This document shows, one piece after another, positions 33,564-43,054 of a stretch of 64,000 nt of DNA; the first letter of the stretch is position 1, and the number at the start of each line of letters is the position of its first letter. A program made the position numbers and the translations under genes. The DNA comes from Anaerolineales bacterium (GTDB lineage: Bacteria; Chloroflexota; Anaerolineae; Anaerolineales; Villigracilaceae). The notes below the pieces were generated by a model, which was not told the origin of the DNA, did no database searches, and saw only the letters and a program-made list of their open reading frames with translations. The stretch is from positions 29,427-93,426 of the forward strand of contig JAFGCG010000001.1 of NCBI GenBank assembly GCA_016932715.1. Reading direction: 5' to 3'.

Positions 33564-33767
33564 GGAAGGTCTCCTTGGTTACTCACGTAAATAGGAATGG
33601 CACTCAGTATAATTATCCCAATATTGACCTTGATTGCCTACTGATTATCTTCCCCTTCTGGTAGTGCCAAGAGGCAGGCTGATTTATAATGACGATTGTC
33701 GAACCGCGCAGTTAAAAGAGGTGAGAGGAAAGACGAAAGAGGCTTCGCGGTGAAGAAAGAAGGTTGT

Positions 33768-34280
33768 ATGAACGTATCCGACGCCATCCGACTGAAGCGC
33801 GCCGTGCGCAAATTTCAGGACAAGCCTTTGCCTGAGGAGGTAACTCGCGCCATCCTGAATGCCGGGCGCAGATCCCAATCGTCGAAGAACGAGCAGACCT
33901 GGCAATTCATCGCCATCCGTGACAAATCGGTTCTCAGAGCGCTCTCCGAATGCGGGCAGTGGGCTGGACATCTGGCGGGCGCGGCGTTGGGCGTCGCTAT
34001 TCTCACGCCGGATCCGGAAGGAAAATTCCAGATCATGTTCGACGCCGGGCAAGCCGCGGCGTTCATGCAGCTGGCTGCCTGGGAGTTGGGAGTCGGCTCG
34101 GTCCCGGCTTCGATCTATGAGCCGGAGAAAGCGCGCCAGATCCTGGGGTTCCCCGCCGAGTGGCATCTGCGCATCGCGCTGTCATTCGGATATCCGCTGG
34201 AGGAGGCAAAGTTGTCCGCTGCGCCAAAGAAGGGCGGGCGAAGAGCACTGGCGGATGTGGTGCATTGGGACAGATGGTGA
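33768..34280 (+). CDS. Nitroreductase-family protein
   Basis: 170 residues, short for the family. FMN-contact motif AIRLKRAVRKFQDKPLP at the start, then NAGRRSQSSKNEQTWQFIAI, and FMQLAAWELGVGSVPAS near 105. C-terminal LSFGYPLEEAK. The length and lack of a long helix insert suit small NADH/F420-type nitroreductases. The substrate is unknown. ATG 33768 has AAGAAGG upstream. Confidence 0.85.
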   Translation: MNVSDAIRLKRAVRKFQDKPLPEEVTRAILNAGRRSQSSKNEQTWQFIAIRDKSVLRALSECGQWAGHLAGAALGVAILTPDPEGKFQIMFDAGQAAAFMQLAAWELGVGSVPASIYEPEKARQILGFPAEWHLRIALSFGYPLEEAKLSAAPKKGGRRALADVVHWDRW

Positions 34281-34306
34281 TTGACGATTTGCGATTTGCG
34301 ATTGGC
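34279..34306. repeat. Heptamer array (4 units)
   Basis: GATTGAC, GATTTGC, GATTTGC, GATTGGC in exact register, starting over the nitroreductase stop codon (TGA at 34278-34280). Confidence 0.8.
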
Positions 34307-34364
34307 ATCTTTTAAAGGTTTGTTTGGCAATATTGACATTAACAACGAATGAATAGGAGCCTTG

Positions 34365-36836
34365 ATGAACAACCAGCTTTTGAACGGCGAGTGGCAGTTC
34401 CGCCAATGCGGTACGGAGGAATGGCTGCCAGCGACCGTCCCGGGCGGAGTGCATACCGATTTGCTGGCACTGGGAAAGATCCCCGATCCATTTGTGGCTG
34501 ACAATGAACTCAAGGTGATGTGGGTGGCTGAAACGGACTGGGAGTACCGCCGCACATTCAGCATGGATGCCGCTCTGGCAGCCGAGGAAAATATTATCCT
34601 TGTCTGTGACGGCCTCGACACCATTGCCGATGTTTATCTCAACGGGATCTATCTCGGCCACGCTGAAAACATGTTTCGCCGCTGGGAATGGAACGTGAAG
34701 GGAATTCTGCGCGCGGGGGAGAACGAACTGCGCATTCTGTTTGCTTCGCCTGTGCGCTATATCACTGCCAGACAGGCACAACTCCCGCTGCAGGGCGGCG
34801 GCGACATCCCGGGCGGACCGCACCTGCGCAAAGCTCCCTGTCACTGGGGCTGGGATTGGGGTCCCAAACTGCCGCCGATCGGCGTCTGGAAGGATATCCG
34901 GCTCGAAGGATATTCAGTCCGCTTCGAGGATGTCCACGTGCGGCAGGAGCATGATTCAGTCCGCGTCGCGATCTCCGCAGAGATCCAGGTCAACACACCA
35001 GCCACCTTACCTTTGACCGCCAGTTTGAAAGTAACCGCTCCAGACGGGCAGGAATGGCAGGTTGAAGATTCCCTGTTGAGCCTTTATGCCAATGGCGAGG
35101 AGAAAATCGTCAATCTGAAATCTGAAATCGAAAATCCCCAACTGTGGTGGCCAAACGGTTACGGTTCCCAGCCTTTATATGAAGTGGAAGTCACTTTGAA
35201 AGACGGCGAAACGGTCCTCGACCAGCGCAATTACAAGATCGGACTGCGCACGCTCGAACTTCGTCAGGAGCCCGACCAATGGGGCAAGGAGTTTACCTTT
35301 TATGTCAACGGCGTGCGCCTGTTCGCCAAAGGTGCGGATTGGATTCCCACCGATTCGCTGCCTACGCGCATCACCGAGCCGCATCTGGAAATGCTGATCA
35401 AAGCCGCCGTGGACGCCAACATGAACATGCTGCGGGTCTGGGGCGGCGGCTACTACCCCGAGGATATGTTCTACGATCTATGTGACCGCTACGGTATTCT
35501 GCTCTGGCAGGACTTCATGTTCGCCTGCGGCATCTATCCGGCAGATGCAGATTTCTTCGAAAATGTCCGCGTGGAGGCGGTCGAAAATGTGCGCCGCCTT
35601 CGTCATCACGCGGCACTGGCGCTGTGGTGCGGCAACAACGAAATGGAACAGGGCTGGTGTGACTGGGGTTGGAACAAGCCCGACGATCCACTCAACCAGC
35701 GTCTCAAGGATGGCTACGATCGCATGTTCCACCACATGCTGCCCGAACTGCTCGAGCGCGAAGACCCTGACCATCCCTACTGGCCCAGTTCCGCCTCTGC
35801 CGATACGCCGTTCGAGGGCGCGAACAACCAGGTGCAGGGTGACTGTCATTTTTGGGATGTCTGGCACGGACGCAAGCCGTTCAGCGCGTACCGCGCCTCG
35901 TTCCCGCGCTTCATGAGCGAATTCGGCTTCCAGGCACTGCCGCCGCTCAAAACCATCGCCACCTACGCCGAACCCGCCGACTGGAACATGACCTCCTACA
36001 TCATGGAACATCACCAGCGCAGCGGTGCGGGCAATGGCTTGATGATCGCCCAAATGACCGATGCCTTCCGGATGCCAAAGGACTTCGCCTCGCTGGTGTA
36101 CCTGAGCCTGATCCTGCAGGCGGAGGGCATTCGCTACGGCGTGGAGCACTGGCGGCGCAACCGGGACCGGGTCAGCGGGACCCTCATCTGGCAGCTCAAC
36201 GATTGCTGGCCGGTCGCTTCCTGGTCCTCGCTGGATTACTTCGGGCGCTGGAAGGCGCTCCATTATGCTGCCAGGCGTTTTTACGCCCCGCTGCTGCTCT
36301 CGGTAGCCGATTACGGCAAGACGATGAAAGTCCATGTCACCAGCGATCTGGTCGAACCGGTGGACCTGCTCATCCGCTGGCGGCTGGAAACAGTCGATGG
36401 TGAATGCCTGAGCAGCGGCGAGCGACCCCTGCGGGCGATGGCATTGGCGGATACACTGGTCGGTTCGTATGATTTCTCGTCTATCGTCTCAGCTGATAAC
36501 CAGCGCCGCGTCGTTTTCGTGGCAGAGATGTGGCAGGACGGTAAACTTCTCGCCCAGACTGTCACCCCCTTCGTAGTGAACAAGCACCTCGAACTGTCCC
36601 AACCTGATCTGAATGTGCAGACACATGTGGAAGCGAACACCCTGACTGTAAAAGTCTCCGCCCGTACGCTGGCGCGTTTCGTCGAGCTTTCCATCGATGG
36701 GATCGATGCCGTTTTCAGCGACAATTACTTCGACCTCCCGGCGGGCGAGACGGTTACAGTGAGCACACCCCTGCCGGAAAACTGGATTTCCGAGAGCAGG
36801 GTGCAGGTGAGGTCGCTGTACGAGTCATTTACATAG
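34365..36836 (+). CDS. GH2 beta-mannosidase
   Basis: 823 residues. GH2 sandwich domain (1-170), Ig-like domain, then a TIM barrel from about 290. NGEWQFRQCG and VPGGVHTDLLALGKIPDPF at the N-terminus and WCGNNEMEQGW (acid/base E about 426) with MSEFGFQALPP (nucleophile E about 519) are typical of beta-mannosidases. No signal peptide, so it probably cleaves imported manno-oligosaccharides in the cytosol. AGGAG precedes ATG 34365. No sugar transporter lies nearby. Confidence 0.93.
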   Translation: MNNQLLNGEWQFRQCGTEEWLPATVPGGVHTDLLALGKIPDPFVADNELKVMWVAETDWEYRRTFSMDAALAAEENIILVCDGLDTIADVYLNGIYLGHAENMFRRWEWNVKGILRAGENELRILFASPVRYITARQAQLPLQGGGDIPGGPHLRKAPCHWGWDWGPKLPPIGVWKDIRLEGYSVRFEDVHVRQEHDSVRVAISAEIQVNTPATLPLTASLKVTAPDGQEWQVEDSLLSLYANGEEKIVNLKSEIENPQLWWPNGYGSQPLYEVEVTLKDGETVLDQRNYKIGLRTLELRQEPDQWGKEFTFYVNGVRLFAKGADWIPTDSLPTRITEPHLEMLIKAAVDANMNMLRVWGGGYYPEDMFYDLCDRYGILLWQDFMFACGIYPADADFFENVRVEAVENVRRLRHHAALALWCGNNEMEQGWCDWGWNKPDDPLNQRLKDGYDRMFHHMLPELLEREDPDHPYWPSSASADTPFEGANNQVQGDCHFWDVWHGRKPFSAYRASFPRFMSEFGFQALPPLKTIATYAEPADWNMTSYIMEHHQRSGAGNGLMIAQMTDAFRMPKDFASLVYLSLILQAEGIRYGVEHWRRNRDRVSGTLIWQLNDCWPVASWSSLDYFGRWKALHYAARRFYAPLLLSVADYGKTMKVHVTSDLVEPVDLLIRWRLETVDGECLSSGERPLRAMALADTLVGSYDFSSIVSADNQRRVVFVAEMWQDGKLLAQTVTPFVVNKHLELSQPDLNVQTHVEANTLTVKVSARTLARFVELSIDGIDAVFSDNYFDLPAGETVTVSTPLPENWISESRVQVRSLYESFT

Positions 36837-36840
36837 ATAA

Positions 36841-36873
36841 GCTGTTTGGTGATTTGCTGATTTGGTGATTGGC
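36841..36873. repeat. Heptamer-type array
   Basis: Degenerate GTGATTT/GCTGATT/TGGTGAT words in the gap between the beta-mannosidase and SUMF1-domain genes. Confidence 0.6.
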
Positions 36874-36881
36874 GGACAAGG

Positions 36882-37685
36882 ATGACAACTATCGAATTCG
36901 AAACACCGACGCTCGATGAAAAAGGCGATGTCATCGCACGGACGCGTCAGACTGCCGAGCAATTCACAGAAGATCTGGGGAACGGCATCAGCCTTGATCT
37001 GATTGTTATCCCTGCGGGTATGTTCCAGATGGGCTCGCTCCCCAACACCGGCAGCCCCGACGAACATCCGCAGCATTTTGTCACCATCAAGTCGTTCATG
37101 TTGGGGAAATTTCTGATCACGCAGGCACAGTGGAAGGCACTCATGGGTAAGCTGCCTCCATGCCGCTTCAAGGGAGATGAACTTCCTGTCGACCGCGTCT
37201 CGTGGGAAGACGCGCAGGCGTTCTGCCAGCGACTCTCGAAAAAGACACGGCGGGCTTATCGCCTGCCGAGCGAAAGCGAATGGGAATATGCCTGCCGTGC
37301 GGGGACAGTCTCGCCGTTCAGCTTCGGTGAGACGATCACCATAGAAGTTGCACGCTTTAATGGCGGACACACGTTTCGCGAGGAACCGCGCGGGAACTAT
37401 CCCCATGTCACTTCCGCAGGTGGGACCTTCCCACCCAACCCCTTCGGCTTGTACGATATCCACGGCAATCTCTGGGAATGGTGTGCGGACAACTGGCTAG
37501 ATGACTACAGCTCCTCTCCCAGGGACAACAGTTCTTACCAAAACAAAGACAGCCGTTACCACGTCGCGCGCGGTGGATCATGGCATGAGCCTCCCGGGCT
37601 GTGTCGCAGCGCCGCGCGGCTCAAAGTCCTGCAGACGGATGCAGACGAAGTTATGGGATTTCGAGTGGCTTGCGAGGTTCCATAA
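36882..37685 (+). CDS. SUMF1/formylglycine-generating-enzyme-domain protein
   Basis: 267 residues with the C-lectin-like FGE-sulfatase fold: VIPAGMFQMGS, HFVTIKSFMLGKFLITQAQW, PVDRVSWEDAQAFCQRLS, RLPSESEWEYACRAG, NPFGLYDIHGNLWEWCADNW, RGGSWHEPPGLCRSAAR. True formylglycine enzymes have two active-site cysteines in the last motif; here only the second (GLC) is present, so sulfatase activation is doubtful. Other SUMF1-domain proteins have unrelated roles. No sulfatase gene is in the window. No signal peptide. Confidence 0.85.
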   Translation: MTTIEFETPTLDEKGDVIARTRQTAEQFTEDLGNGISLDLIVIPAGMFQMGSLPNTGSPDEHPQHFVTIKSFMLGKFLITQAQWKALMGKLPPCRFKGDELPVDRVSWEDAQAFCQRLSKKTRRAYRLPSESEWEYACRAGTVSPFSFGETITIEVARFNGGHTFREEPRGNYPHVTSAGGTFPPNPFGLYDIHGNLWEWCADNWLDDYSSSPRDNSSYQNKDSRYHVARGGSWHEPPGLCRSAARLKVLQTDADEVMGFRVACEVP

Positions 37686-37697
37686 ACCTCCTCGAAT

Positions 37698-37835
37698 CCG
37701 TCATTGCGAGCCCCGAGCGGAGCGAGTGGCGAAGCAACACCTGCACTTGCGTGCCGGTGCAAGTGTCTCATACGGGATTTAATGTCTGCAAATCGTGAAT
37801 GAGATTGCTTCGGGTTACCGCCCTCGCAATGACGG
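37698..37835. repeat. Palindromic CCGTCATTGCGAG element, copy 1
   Basis: 138 bp bounded by CCGTCATTGCGAG and its inverse CTCGCAATGACGG, with the sub-terminal words GAAGCAA / GAGATTGCTTCGG inverted between them. This is the widespread bacterial CGTCATTGCGAG repeat, probably a MITE or REP-like element. A second copy lies at 57651-57748. Confidence 0.85.
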
Positions 37836-37870
37836 CCAGACACCGCATAGCCTGATTCAATCTGTCATGA

Positions 37871-37876
37871 TATGAT
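37871..37876 (+). promoter_or_regulatory. Possible -10 box for the DUF4956-CotH cassette
   Basis: TATGAT about 36 bp before ATG 37912, with a Shine-Dalgarno (CCAGGAG) in between. The -35 box is not clear. Confidence 0.3.
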
Positions 37877-37911
37877 ACCCGCCTACGTTCTTCCCCAGGA
37901 GTTCCCATTCG

Positions 37912-38583
37912 ATGAACATTGATACTACTGCCCCACTTTCTCTGCCTGTTTTGTTGTTAAACCTTGCGCTCGGGATTGGCGTTTCCCTGGTCATTGCCTG
38001 GTACTACGTCAGATATGGGAATTCGCTCTCCAATCGCACCCATTTTGCCGCCATCCTGCCGATGCTGACCCTGATCACTCTGCTGGTGATCTCGATCGTC
38101 AAATCGTCGCTGGCGCTCTCGCTTGGGCTGGTGGGAGCTTTGTCCATCGTGCGCTTCCGCACTGCGATCAAAGACCCCGAAGAGTTGATCTTTTTGTTCT
38201 TTGCTCTCGCTATGGGGCTGGGATTCGGCGCCGATCAGCGCATCCCCACGCTGGGCGCGTTTGTCGTTATCATGTTATTCCTGGCAGGACGTGCGTTCTT
38301 CTTCCGGCGCCACAAGGCAACTCACAATCTTTACCTCAACATCCAGGTAGTGACCCCACAATCGCAGACGAATATCTTTGCCGAGGTCAATGAGATGCTG
38401 TTAAAAGAGTTGTCTGAACTGGACTTGCGCCGCCTGGATCATGTGGGGCAGCGTCTGCAGATGACCTACTATGTGAATGTCAGAGACGAGGGAAAACTCA
38501 TCAGTGTCATGAACATCCTGCGCAGTACCTATCCGGAGAGTTCGGTCAGCCTGGTTGAGCAGAGCAACCTGCTCGGAGGATAG
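37912..38583 (+). CDS. DUF4956 membrane protein
   Basis: 223 residues. Four membrane helices in the first 130 residues (about 10-32, 44-64, 68-85, 95-130), with the family signature LSLGLVGALSIVRFRTAIKDPEEL between, then a soluble alpha/beta domain. The family is of unknown function and typically sits beside CotH and VTC-domain genes, as here. It ends 5 bp before the CotH gene. An MgtC-like fold in the membrane part has been suggested for related proteins. Confidence 0.9.
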   Translation: MNIDTTAPLSLPVLLLNLALGIGVSLVIAWYYVRYGNSLSNRTHFAAILPMLTLITLLVISIVKSSLALSLGLVGALSIVRFRTAIKDPEELIFLFFALAMGLGFGADQRIPTLGAFVVIMLFLAGRAFFFRRHKATHNLYLNIQVVTPQSQTNIFAEVNEMLLKELSELDLRRLDHVGQRLQMTYYVNVRDEGKLISVMNILRSTYPESSVSLVEQSNLLGG

Positions 38584-38588
38584 ACGCA

Positions 38589-41294
38589 GTGAAGTTCAAG
38601 CTCAAGCAAGCCCAGGAACAGCCGCCCAAAACAAGATCGATCTTCAAAACGCGTTATGGATCGCAGTTCTTCCAGGGATTCCTTTTGCTGGCTGCCTTTT
38701 TCGCCGGGGCGCTTGTCTATCGGGCAGGCTTCTTTACGCCCATCAGTTCGTTCGTCCGGCAGGTTTTGTCAGAAGGGCCCGGCAGCGTCAGGCTGGAAGG
38801 ACCACTGGCAGAAGTTCAAAAGAATGTTGTTGACGAAGTACGCCTCTATGAGGAGAACGGCCTTCAAACACTTTATATTGACTTGAAGTTCGAACATTAT
38901 CAAAGAATGCTCGATAAACGGGCTGAAGCTTTGAAGGTGGGTATCCTGCAAACGACAGACGAGGATTTTGTCCCGGTCCAGGTGCAGTTGAAGGATGGTC
39001 CCAAGCTGGATGGCAGGATGCGCCTCAAAGGAGATTGGACCGACCATCTGCAGGAAGATAAATGGTCTTTCCGCATCCACCTGCGGTCGGAGGGGCAGAT
39101 CCTGCGCTTCCGCCAGTTCTCGCTCCAGACTCCGGAAACCCGCAATTTTCTCAACGAATGGGCTTTCCACCAGAATTTGCTGGACGAGGGGATTCTGACG
39201 ACGCGCTACGACTTTGTCAATGTGCTGCTGAACGGCAGGCTGCTGGGAATCTATGCCATCGAGGAGCACTTCGCACCTGAGCTGATCGAAAGCCAGGGAC
39301 GCCGGGCAGGTGTGATCATCCGCTTCAACGAAGATCTTTACTGGAATAATCTCGCCAACTTTTGGGAGGATGGCATCACGGTCGACGGGGGATCCTGGCT
39401 GGTAACGGACGAATCCAGCGCCGATATTACCAGTTTTCAGGAATCCAAAGTCGCCCTCGACCCGGTCCTGAAACCGGAAGCAGACGCGGCGCGCGCACTG
39501 CTGCGCGCCTACCAGACGGGCAAAAGGCCCGCCTCGGAAGTTTTCGATGTCGAGTTGATGGGCCGCTACTTTGCCCTGACGGACTTGTGGAGGGCATGTC
39601 ACGGAGTCTGGTGGCACAACTGGCGTTTTTACTACAACCCGGTGACAGGTTTGCTGGAACCTGTTGCCTTCGACAATGAGCCATTCCAATGGTGCCGCCA
39701 GGACGCCTCCATCTCGAATGAGTTCATTCGGACCAGCAGTTTCTTCAACGACCCCGAAATTCGTGCAGCCTATGTCCGTGAACTGGAGCGCATCGCCAAA
39801 CCGGGATATATCGAGAAGTTACAGGCTCAACTTGGGACCAGGCCGGCCGAATTGGAATCGGCGTTACGCGTTGAATATCCGGACAAGACTCTGACCGTTG
39901 GCGTGGATTGGGATACGCTGCATGCCCGCCAGAAAAGCCTGGCACAGGAACTTCAGCCTCCGAATCCGGTCAAGGGGACGTTTCAAGCCAGCGGCGTCAT
40001 GCCGGGCGATACAGGGACGCCCAGCCTGCGCGTGGAGCTGACGAACCTGATGATCCTGCCGGTGGAAGTCGTCCGGGTGGAAGTTAACGGGACTCCGCTG
40101 TCATTGCCCGCGGACGCCGATTTAACGCTTCCCCCGGTCATTGACCCGAAAGAGGCGGTGTTTCATCCCACCTACTTTACCTTGCCGCTGGTCGACGTGA
40201 GTCCCTGGCAGGAGGACATGCCTCCGCAAGTCGATGCAATCGTGCGCCTGGCCGGGTTACAAACTGAAATTCGCGCCCCGCTGAATGGCGCGGTCACCCC
40301 CGAGGGATTGACGCTCGGTCCGCTGCCAGCCAGTCCATCGCTGCAGGAGCTTCTGCACGAACATCCCTTCCTGTCCGCATCCCCAAACGGAAAAAGTTTG
40401 CTGGTTTCGCCCGGGGTTTGGGATGTATCGGGGGATCTCGTTTTGCCGGATGGCCTTGCTTTGCAGGTATCAGCCGGGACAACCCTGCGCTTCGAACCGG
40501 GCGCCGTCCTGCTGGCGCACGGACCCGTCAACCTGATGGGCACTGCCTCGGAGCCGATCATCCTTGGCGCACAGGACGCAGAGGGCGGTTGGGGCGGGAT
40601 CGTCGTCCTGGACGCGGACGCCAAGGCGGAATCGGTGTGGAAGTATGCGAAGGTCGAGGACACCTTCGGCATCGCGCGCGGCGGCTGGATCCTGACGGGC
40701 GGCATCACCTTCTACAAGAGTTCCATCCGGCTCGAGCACACCATCCTCGGAAACAACCAGACCGAGGACGCCATCAACGTGATCCACGGCAAATTTGCGT
40801 TTATCGATTCCGAGTTTCTCAACACCTTCGCAGACGCCTTCGACGGTGATTTCGCGGCAGGCGAGATCACCGGCTGCTATTTCCACGACATCGCGGGGGA
40901 TGCAATCGACGTCAGCGGCTCGAACGTGACCATGACCGACACGCGCATCGAGAGGATCGGCGACAAAGGCGTTTCCGTCGGCGAGGAGAGTGTGATGACG
41001 GTCGAGAACGTGACGATGAACACAGTCGGGATTGGCATTGCCAACAAGGACCTCTCCAAAACGTATGTGAAGGACACGACGATCTCCAGGGCACGCTTCT
41101 CGGCGCTGGCAGCTTATATCAAGAAGCCCGTCTTTGGTCCGGCTTCCATCGAAACAACGAACCTCACAATCCTCGAGACCGAAACGCCGGCAATTGCCCA
41201 GGTGGGCAGCACCATTTTGTTCAACGGCGAGAGCGTGGAAACGGTCGAGTTGGACGTGGAAAAACTTTATGAGGAAGGCATTCTGGGCAACTGA
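38589..41294 (+). CDS. CotH-family kinase-like protein fused to a beta-helix domain
   Basis: 901 residues from GTG 38589 (GGAGGA upstream). One membrane helix (about 22-45) anchors a large outside part. The CotH domain (about 85-400) shows FRQFSLQTPETRNFLNEW, AIEEHFAPELIE and NWRFYYNPVTGLLEPVAFDNEPF, the last standing for the metal-binding DxD/N region. CotH proteins are atypical extracellular kinases of spore coats. A right-handed beta-helix follows (about 630-870: repeated ITGCYFHDIAGDAIDVSG, MTDTRIERIGDKGV turns), which could bind a polymer. Its stop overlaps the VTC gene by one base. Confidence 0.88.
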   Translation: MKFKLKQAQEQPPKTRSIFKTRYGSQFFQGFLLLAAFFAGALVYRAGFFTPISSFVRQVLSEGPGSVRLEGPLAEVQKNVVDEVRLYEENGLQTLYIDLKFEHYQRMLDKRAEALKVGILQTTDEDFVPVQVQLKDGPKLDGRMRLKGDWTDHLQEDKWSFRIHLRSEGQILRFRQFSLQTPETRNFLNEWAFHQNLLDEGILTTRYDFVNVLLNGRLLGIYAIEEHFAPELIESQGRRAGVIIRFNEDLYWNNLANFWEDGITVDGGSWLVTDESSADITSFQESKVALDPVLKPEADAARALLRAYQTGKRPASEVFDVELMGRYFALTDLWRACHGVWWHNWRFYYNPVTGLLEPVAFDNEPFQWCRQDASISNEFIRTSSFFNDPEIRAAYVRELERIAKPGYIEKLQAQLGTRPAELESALRVEYPDKTLTVGVDWDTLHARQKSLAQELQPPNPVKGTFQASGVMPGDTGTPSLRVELTNLMILPVEVVRVEVNGTPLSLPADADLTLPPVIDPKEAVFHPTYFTLPLVDVSPWQEDMPPQVDAIVRLAGLQTEIRAPLNGAVTPEGLTLGPLPASPSLQELLHEHPFLSASPNGKSLLVSPGVWDVSGDLVLPDGLALQVSAGTTLRFEPGAVLLAHGPVNLMGTASEPIILGAQDAEGGWGGIVVLDADAKAESVWKYAKVEDTFGIARGGWILTGGITFYKSSIRLEHTILGNNQTEDAINVIHGKFAFIDSEFLNTFADAFDGDFAAGEITGCYFHDIAGDAIDVSGSNVTMTDTRIERIGDKGVSVGEESVMTVENVTMNTVGIGIANKDLSKTYVKDTTISRARFSALAAYIKKPVFGPASIETTNLTILETETPAIAQVGSTILFNGESVETVELDVEKLYEEGILGN

Positions 41295-41980
41295 TGACAG
41301 CTGAACTCCCTGCAGCGCGTTACGAAATCAAGATGGCATACGAGCCGGGACTGCTGCCGGAACTGCGCAGCTGGATCGATTCACATCCGGCGGGATTTGC
41401 GACGACCTTTCCGCCCAGGCAGGTGAATTCTGTTTACATGGACACACCGGACCTCAACTCGTTCAACGACCATCTTTCGGGAATCCCGCTCCGGCGCAAA
41501 CTCCGCCTGCGCTGGTACGGGGAGGACCTGACAAAAGCCAGGGGCATCATGGAGGTCAAGACCAAGTCCGAGCGCGTGGGCTGGAAGATCACCCAGCCTC
41601 TCGAACGTGAATTCGACCTGGCTGGAATGAGTTGGGACAAGATCATCCATGAACTGCGCGCGAACACGACCGGACTGATCCACGAGATGCTTTGCGTCGC
41701 CCGCCCTGTGGTGCTGACCGTTTATATGCGCGAATATTTTGCCTCCGGGGATGGACTGGTCCGTCTCACCATCGACACCGACCTGCGCTCCTACGACCAG
41801 TTGATGAGCGCGCGTCCGAACCTCTGGTTCCCCCAGCCGCTCGAGCAGCCGGTCATCGTCGAACTGAAAAGTGATAAGGAAAACGCAACCTCCATCGCGG
41901 ACATCCTGTCGCACTTTCCCATCCGTTCGAATCGCTATTCCAAATACATGACCAACATCAGCCTGTCGCTGGTGAGGTGA
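41294..41980 (+). CDS. VTC-domain protein (polyphosphate polymerase-like)
   Basis: 228 residues with the VTC tunnel fold: RYEIKMAYEPGLLPEL at the start, VYMDTPDLNSFNDHLSG, RRKLRLRWYGE, MEVKTKSERVGWK and IVELKSDK. The alternating Lys/Arg/Glu pattern lines the polyphosphate channel in the yeast polymerase. Whether this bacterial member makes polyphosphate or binds a nucleotide is unknown. Translation is coupled to the CotH gene (TGATG). Confidence 0.88.
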   Translation: MTAELPAARYEIKMAYEPGLLPELRSWIDSHPAGFATTFPPRQVNSVYMDTPDLNSFNDHLSGIPLRRKLRLRWYGEDLTKARGIMEVKTKSERVGWKITQPLEREFDLAGMSWDKIIHELRANTTGLIHEMLCVARPVVLTVYMREYFASGDGLVRLTIDTDLRSYDQLMSARPNLWFPQPLEQPVIVELKSDKENATSIADILSHFPIRSNRYSKYMTNISLSLVR

Positions 41981-41981
41981 T

Positions 41982-42986
41982 ATGAAGCAGAAATTGCTTT
42001 GGGCGGGTTTGCTTCTGGCAGGAGTCGCAGTGATCGCTTTAGCGGCGTGGCGGCAGGGTATCTTATCGGAGCTCTACCGGGCGTATGTGCCCGCGGGGGA
42101 AATCAGCGCCTCGCAGGTGCGCGGCATCAACAACATTGGCTTTCCTGAAAAAAGCCCCGCAGAATTCGACTTCTTCGTAGCAGGACATATCTACGGCTCG
42201 CAGGGAATCAAAGACCGCCAGCCGGACGCGGCTCTGCTCGCGGCGCTGCCAGCCATTGCGGAGGTTTCTCCTGACTTCCTTGTGTCGCTTGGCGATATGG
42301 TCGAGCAAAGCAACGCCGAGGAGTTCGGGCTGCTGGACAGCACGTTCCTTTCCCAGGTCTCATTTCCCGTCTTCAACACGGTGGGCAATCATGATGTGGC
42401 GGACCGCTCACTTTATGAGGCGCGCTATGGGAGAACGTTCTTTACATTCAAATATGGTCCTGCCCGCATGGTCTTCCTGGATACGGAACGGGCGAAGTGC
42501 AAGCTCAACGATCCGCAAACCGACGTGCTGAAGACCGCCGTGACGAGCGCCCTGCGTGACAGCGAGGTACGCTATCTTTTCGTGTTCATGCACAAGACCT
42601 TCTTTTTTGAAAATGATGTCCTGGCGGCGAAACAGGACCGCATGGCAGGTCCCAACGAATGGAAATGCTATGGCTCCAAACCCTTCCGCCAGCTCATGGA
42701 CGAGGTCCTCATCCCTGCCGCGCAGCGGAAGCCGGTCTACCTGTTCGCCGGGGACGTGGGCGCCTGGGGCAACCTGACCCCCTACTATGAGCGGCACCCC
42801 GACGTTCCCCTGACCATGCTGATGACCGGTCTCGGGGATACCGATCAGGACAATATCCTGCATGTGCGCGTGGATAAATCGCGGGTGACGATCGAATCCA
42901 TCCTCCTGAATGGCATGACGCCACAGCCTCTGGAGGAGTTTGGTCCTGCATACTGGGAAGAGGTTGCCAATGGGGACGCACAATAA
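41982..42986 (+). CDS. Calcineurin-like phosphoesterase-fold protein with degenerate metal site
   Basis: 334 residues. An N-terminal helix (about 4-23) anchors or exports it. The metallophosphoesterase core shows LGDMVEQ, GNHDVAD and FMHKTFF, but the first motif reads VAGHIYG (Asp of DxH missing) and the last reads AGDVGAW instead of GHxH. With these ligands lost, ordinary two-metal catalysis is doubtful. It starts one base after the VTC stop and closes the cassette; a terminator follows. Confidence 0.8.
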   Translation: MKQKLLWAGLLLAGVAVIALAAWRQGILSELYRAYVPAGEISASQVRGINNIGFPEKSPAEFDFFVAGHIYGSQGIKDRQPDAALLAALPAIAEVSPDFLVSLGDMVEQSNAEEFGLLDSTFLSQVSFPVFNTVGNHDVADRSLYEARYGRTFFTFKYGPARMVFLDTERAKCKLNDPQTDVLKTAVTSALRDSEVRYLFVFMHKTFFFENDVLAAKQDRMAGPNEWKCYGSKPFRQLMDEVLIPAAQRKPVYLFAGDVGAWGNLTPYYERHPDVPLTMLMTGLGDTDQDNILHVRVDKSRVTIESILLNGMTPQPLEEFGPAYWEEVANGDAQ

Positions 42987-43006
42987 GATCGCAGGGAATT
43001 AAAACC

Positions 43007-43047
43007 AGCCCTCTGTGCAGAAAAGACACAGAGGGCTTTGTGTTTTA
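43007..43047 (+). terminator. Rho-independent terminator of the CotH/VTC cassette
   Basis: An 11-bp stem (43007-43017 with 43027-43037) is followed by TTGTGTTTTATTTT. It may also serve the convergent DUF4231 gene. Confidence 0.8.
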
Positions 43048-43054
43048 TTTTCGA

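Noticed and set aside
36882..42986. One operon joining the beta-mannosidase, SUMF1 protein and CotH cassette
   Set aside because: A 138-bp palindromic element and a possible separate promoter lie between the SUMF1 gene and DUF4956, so joint transcription is not supported.
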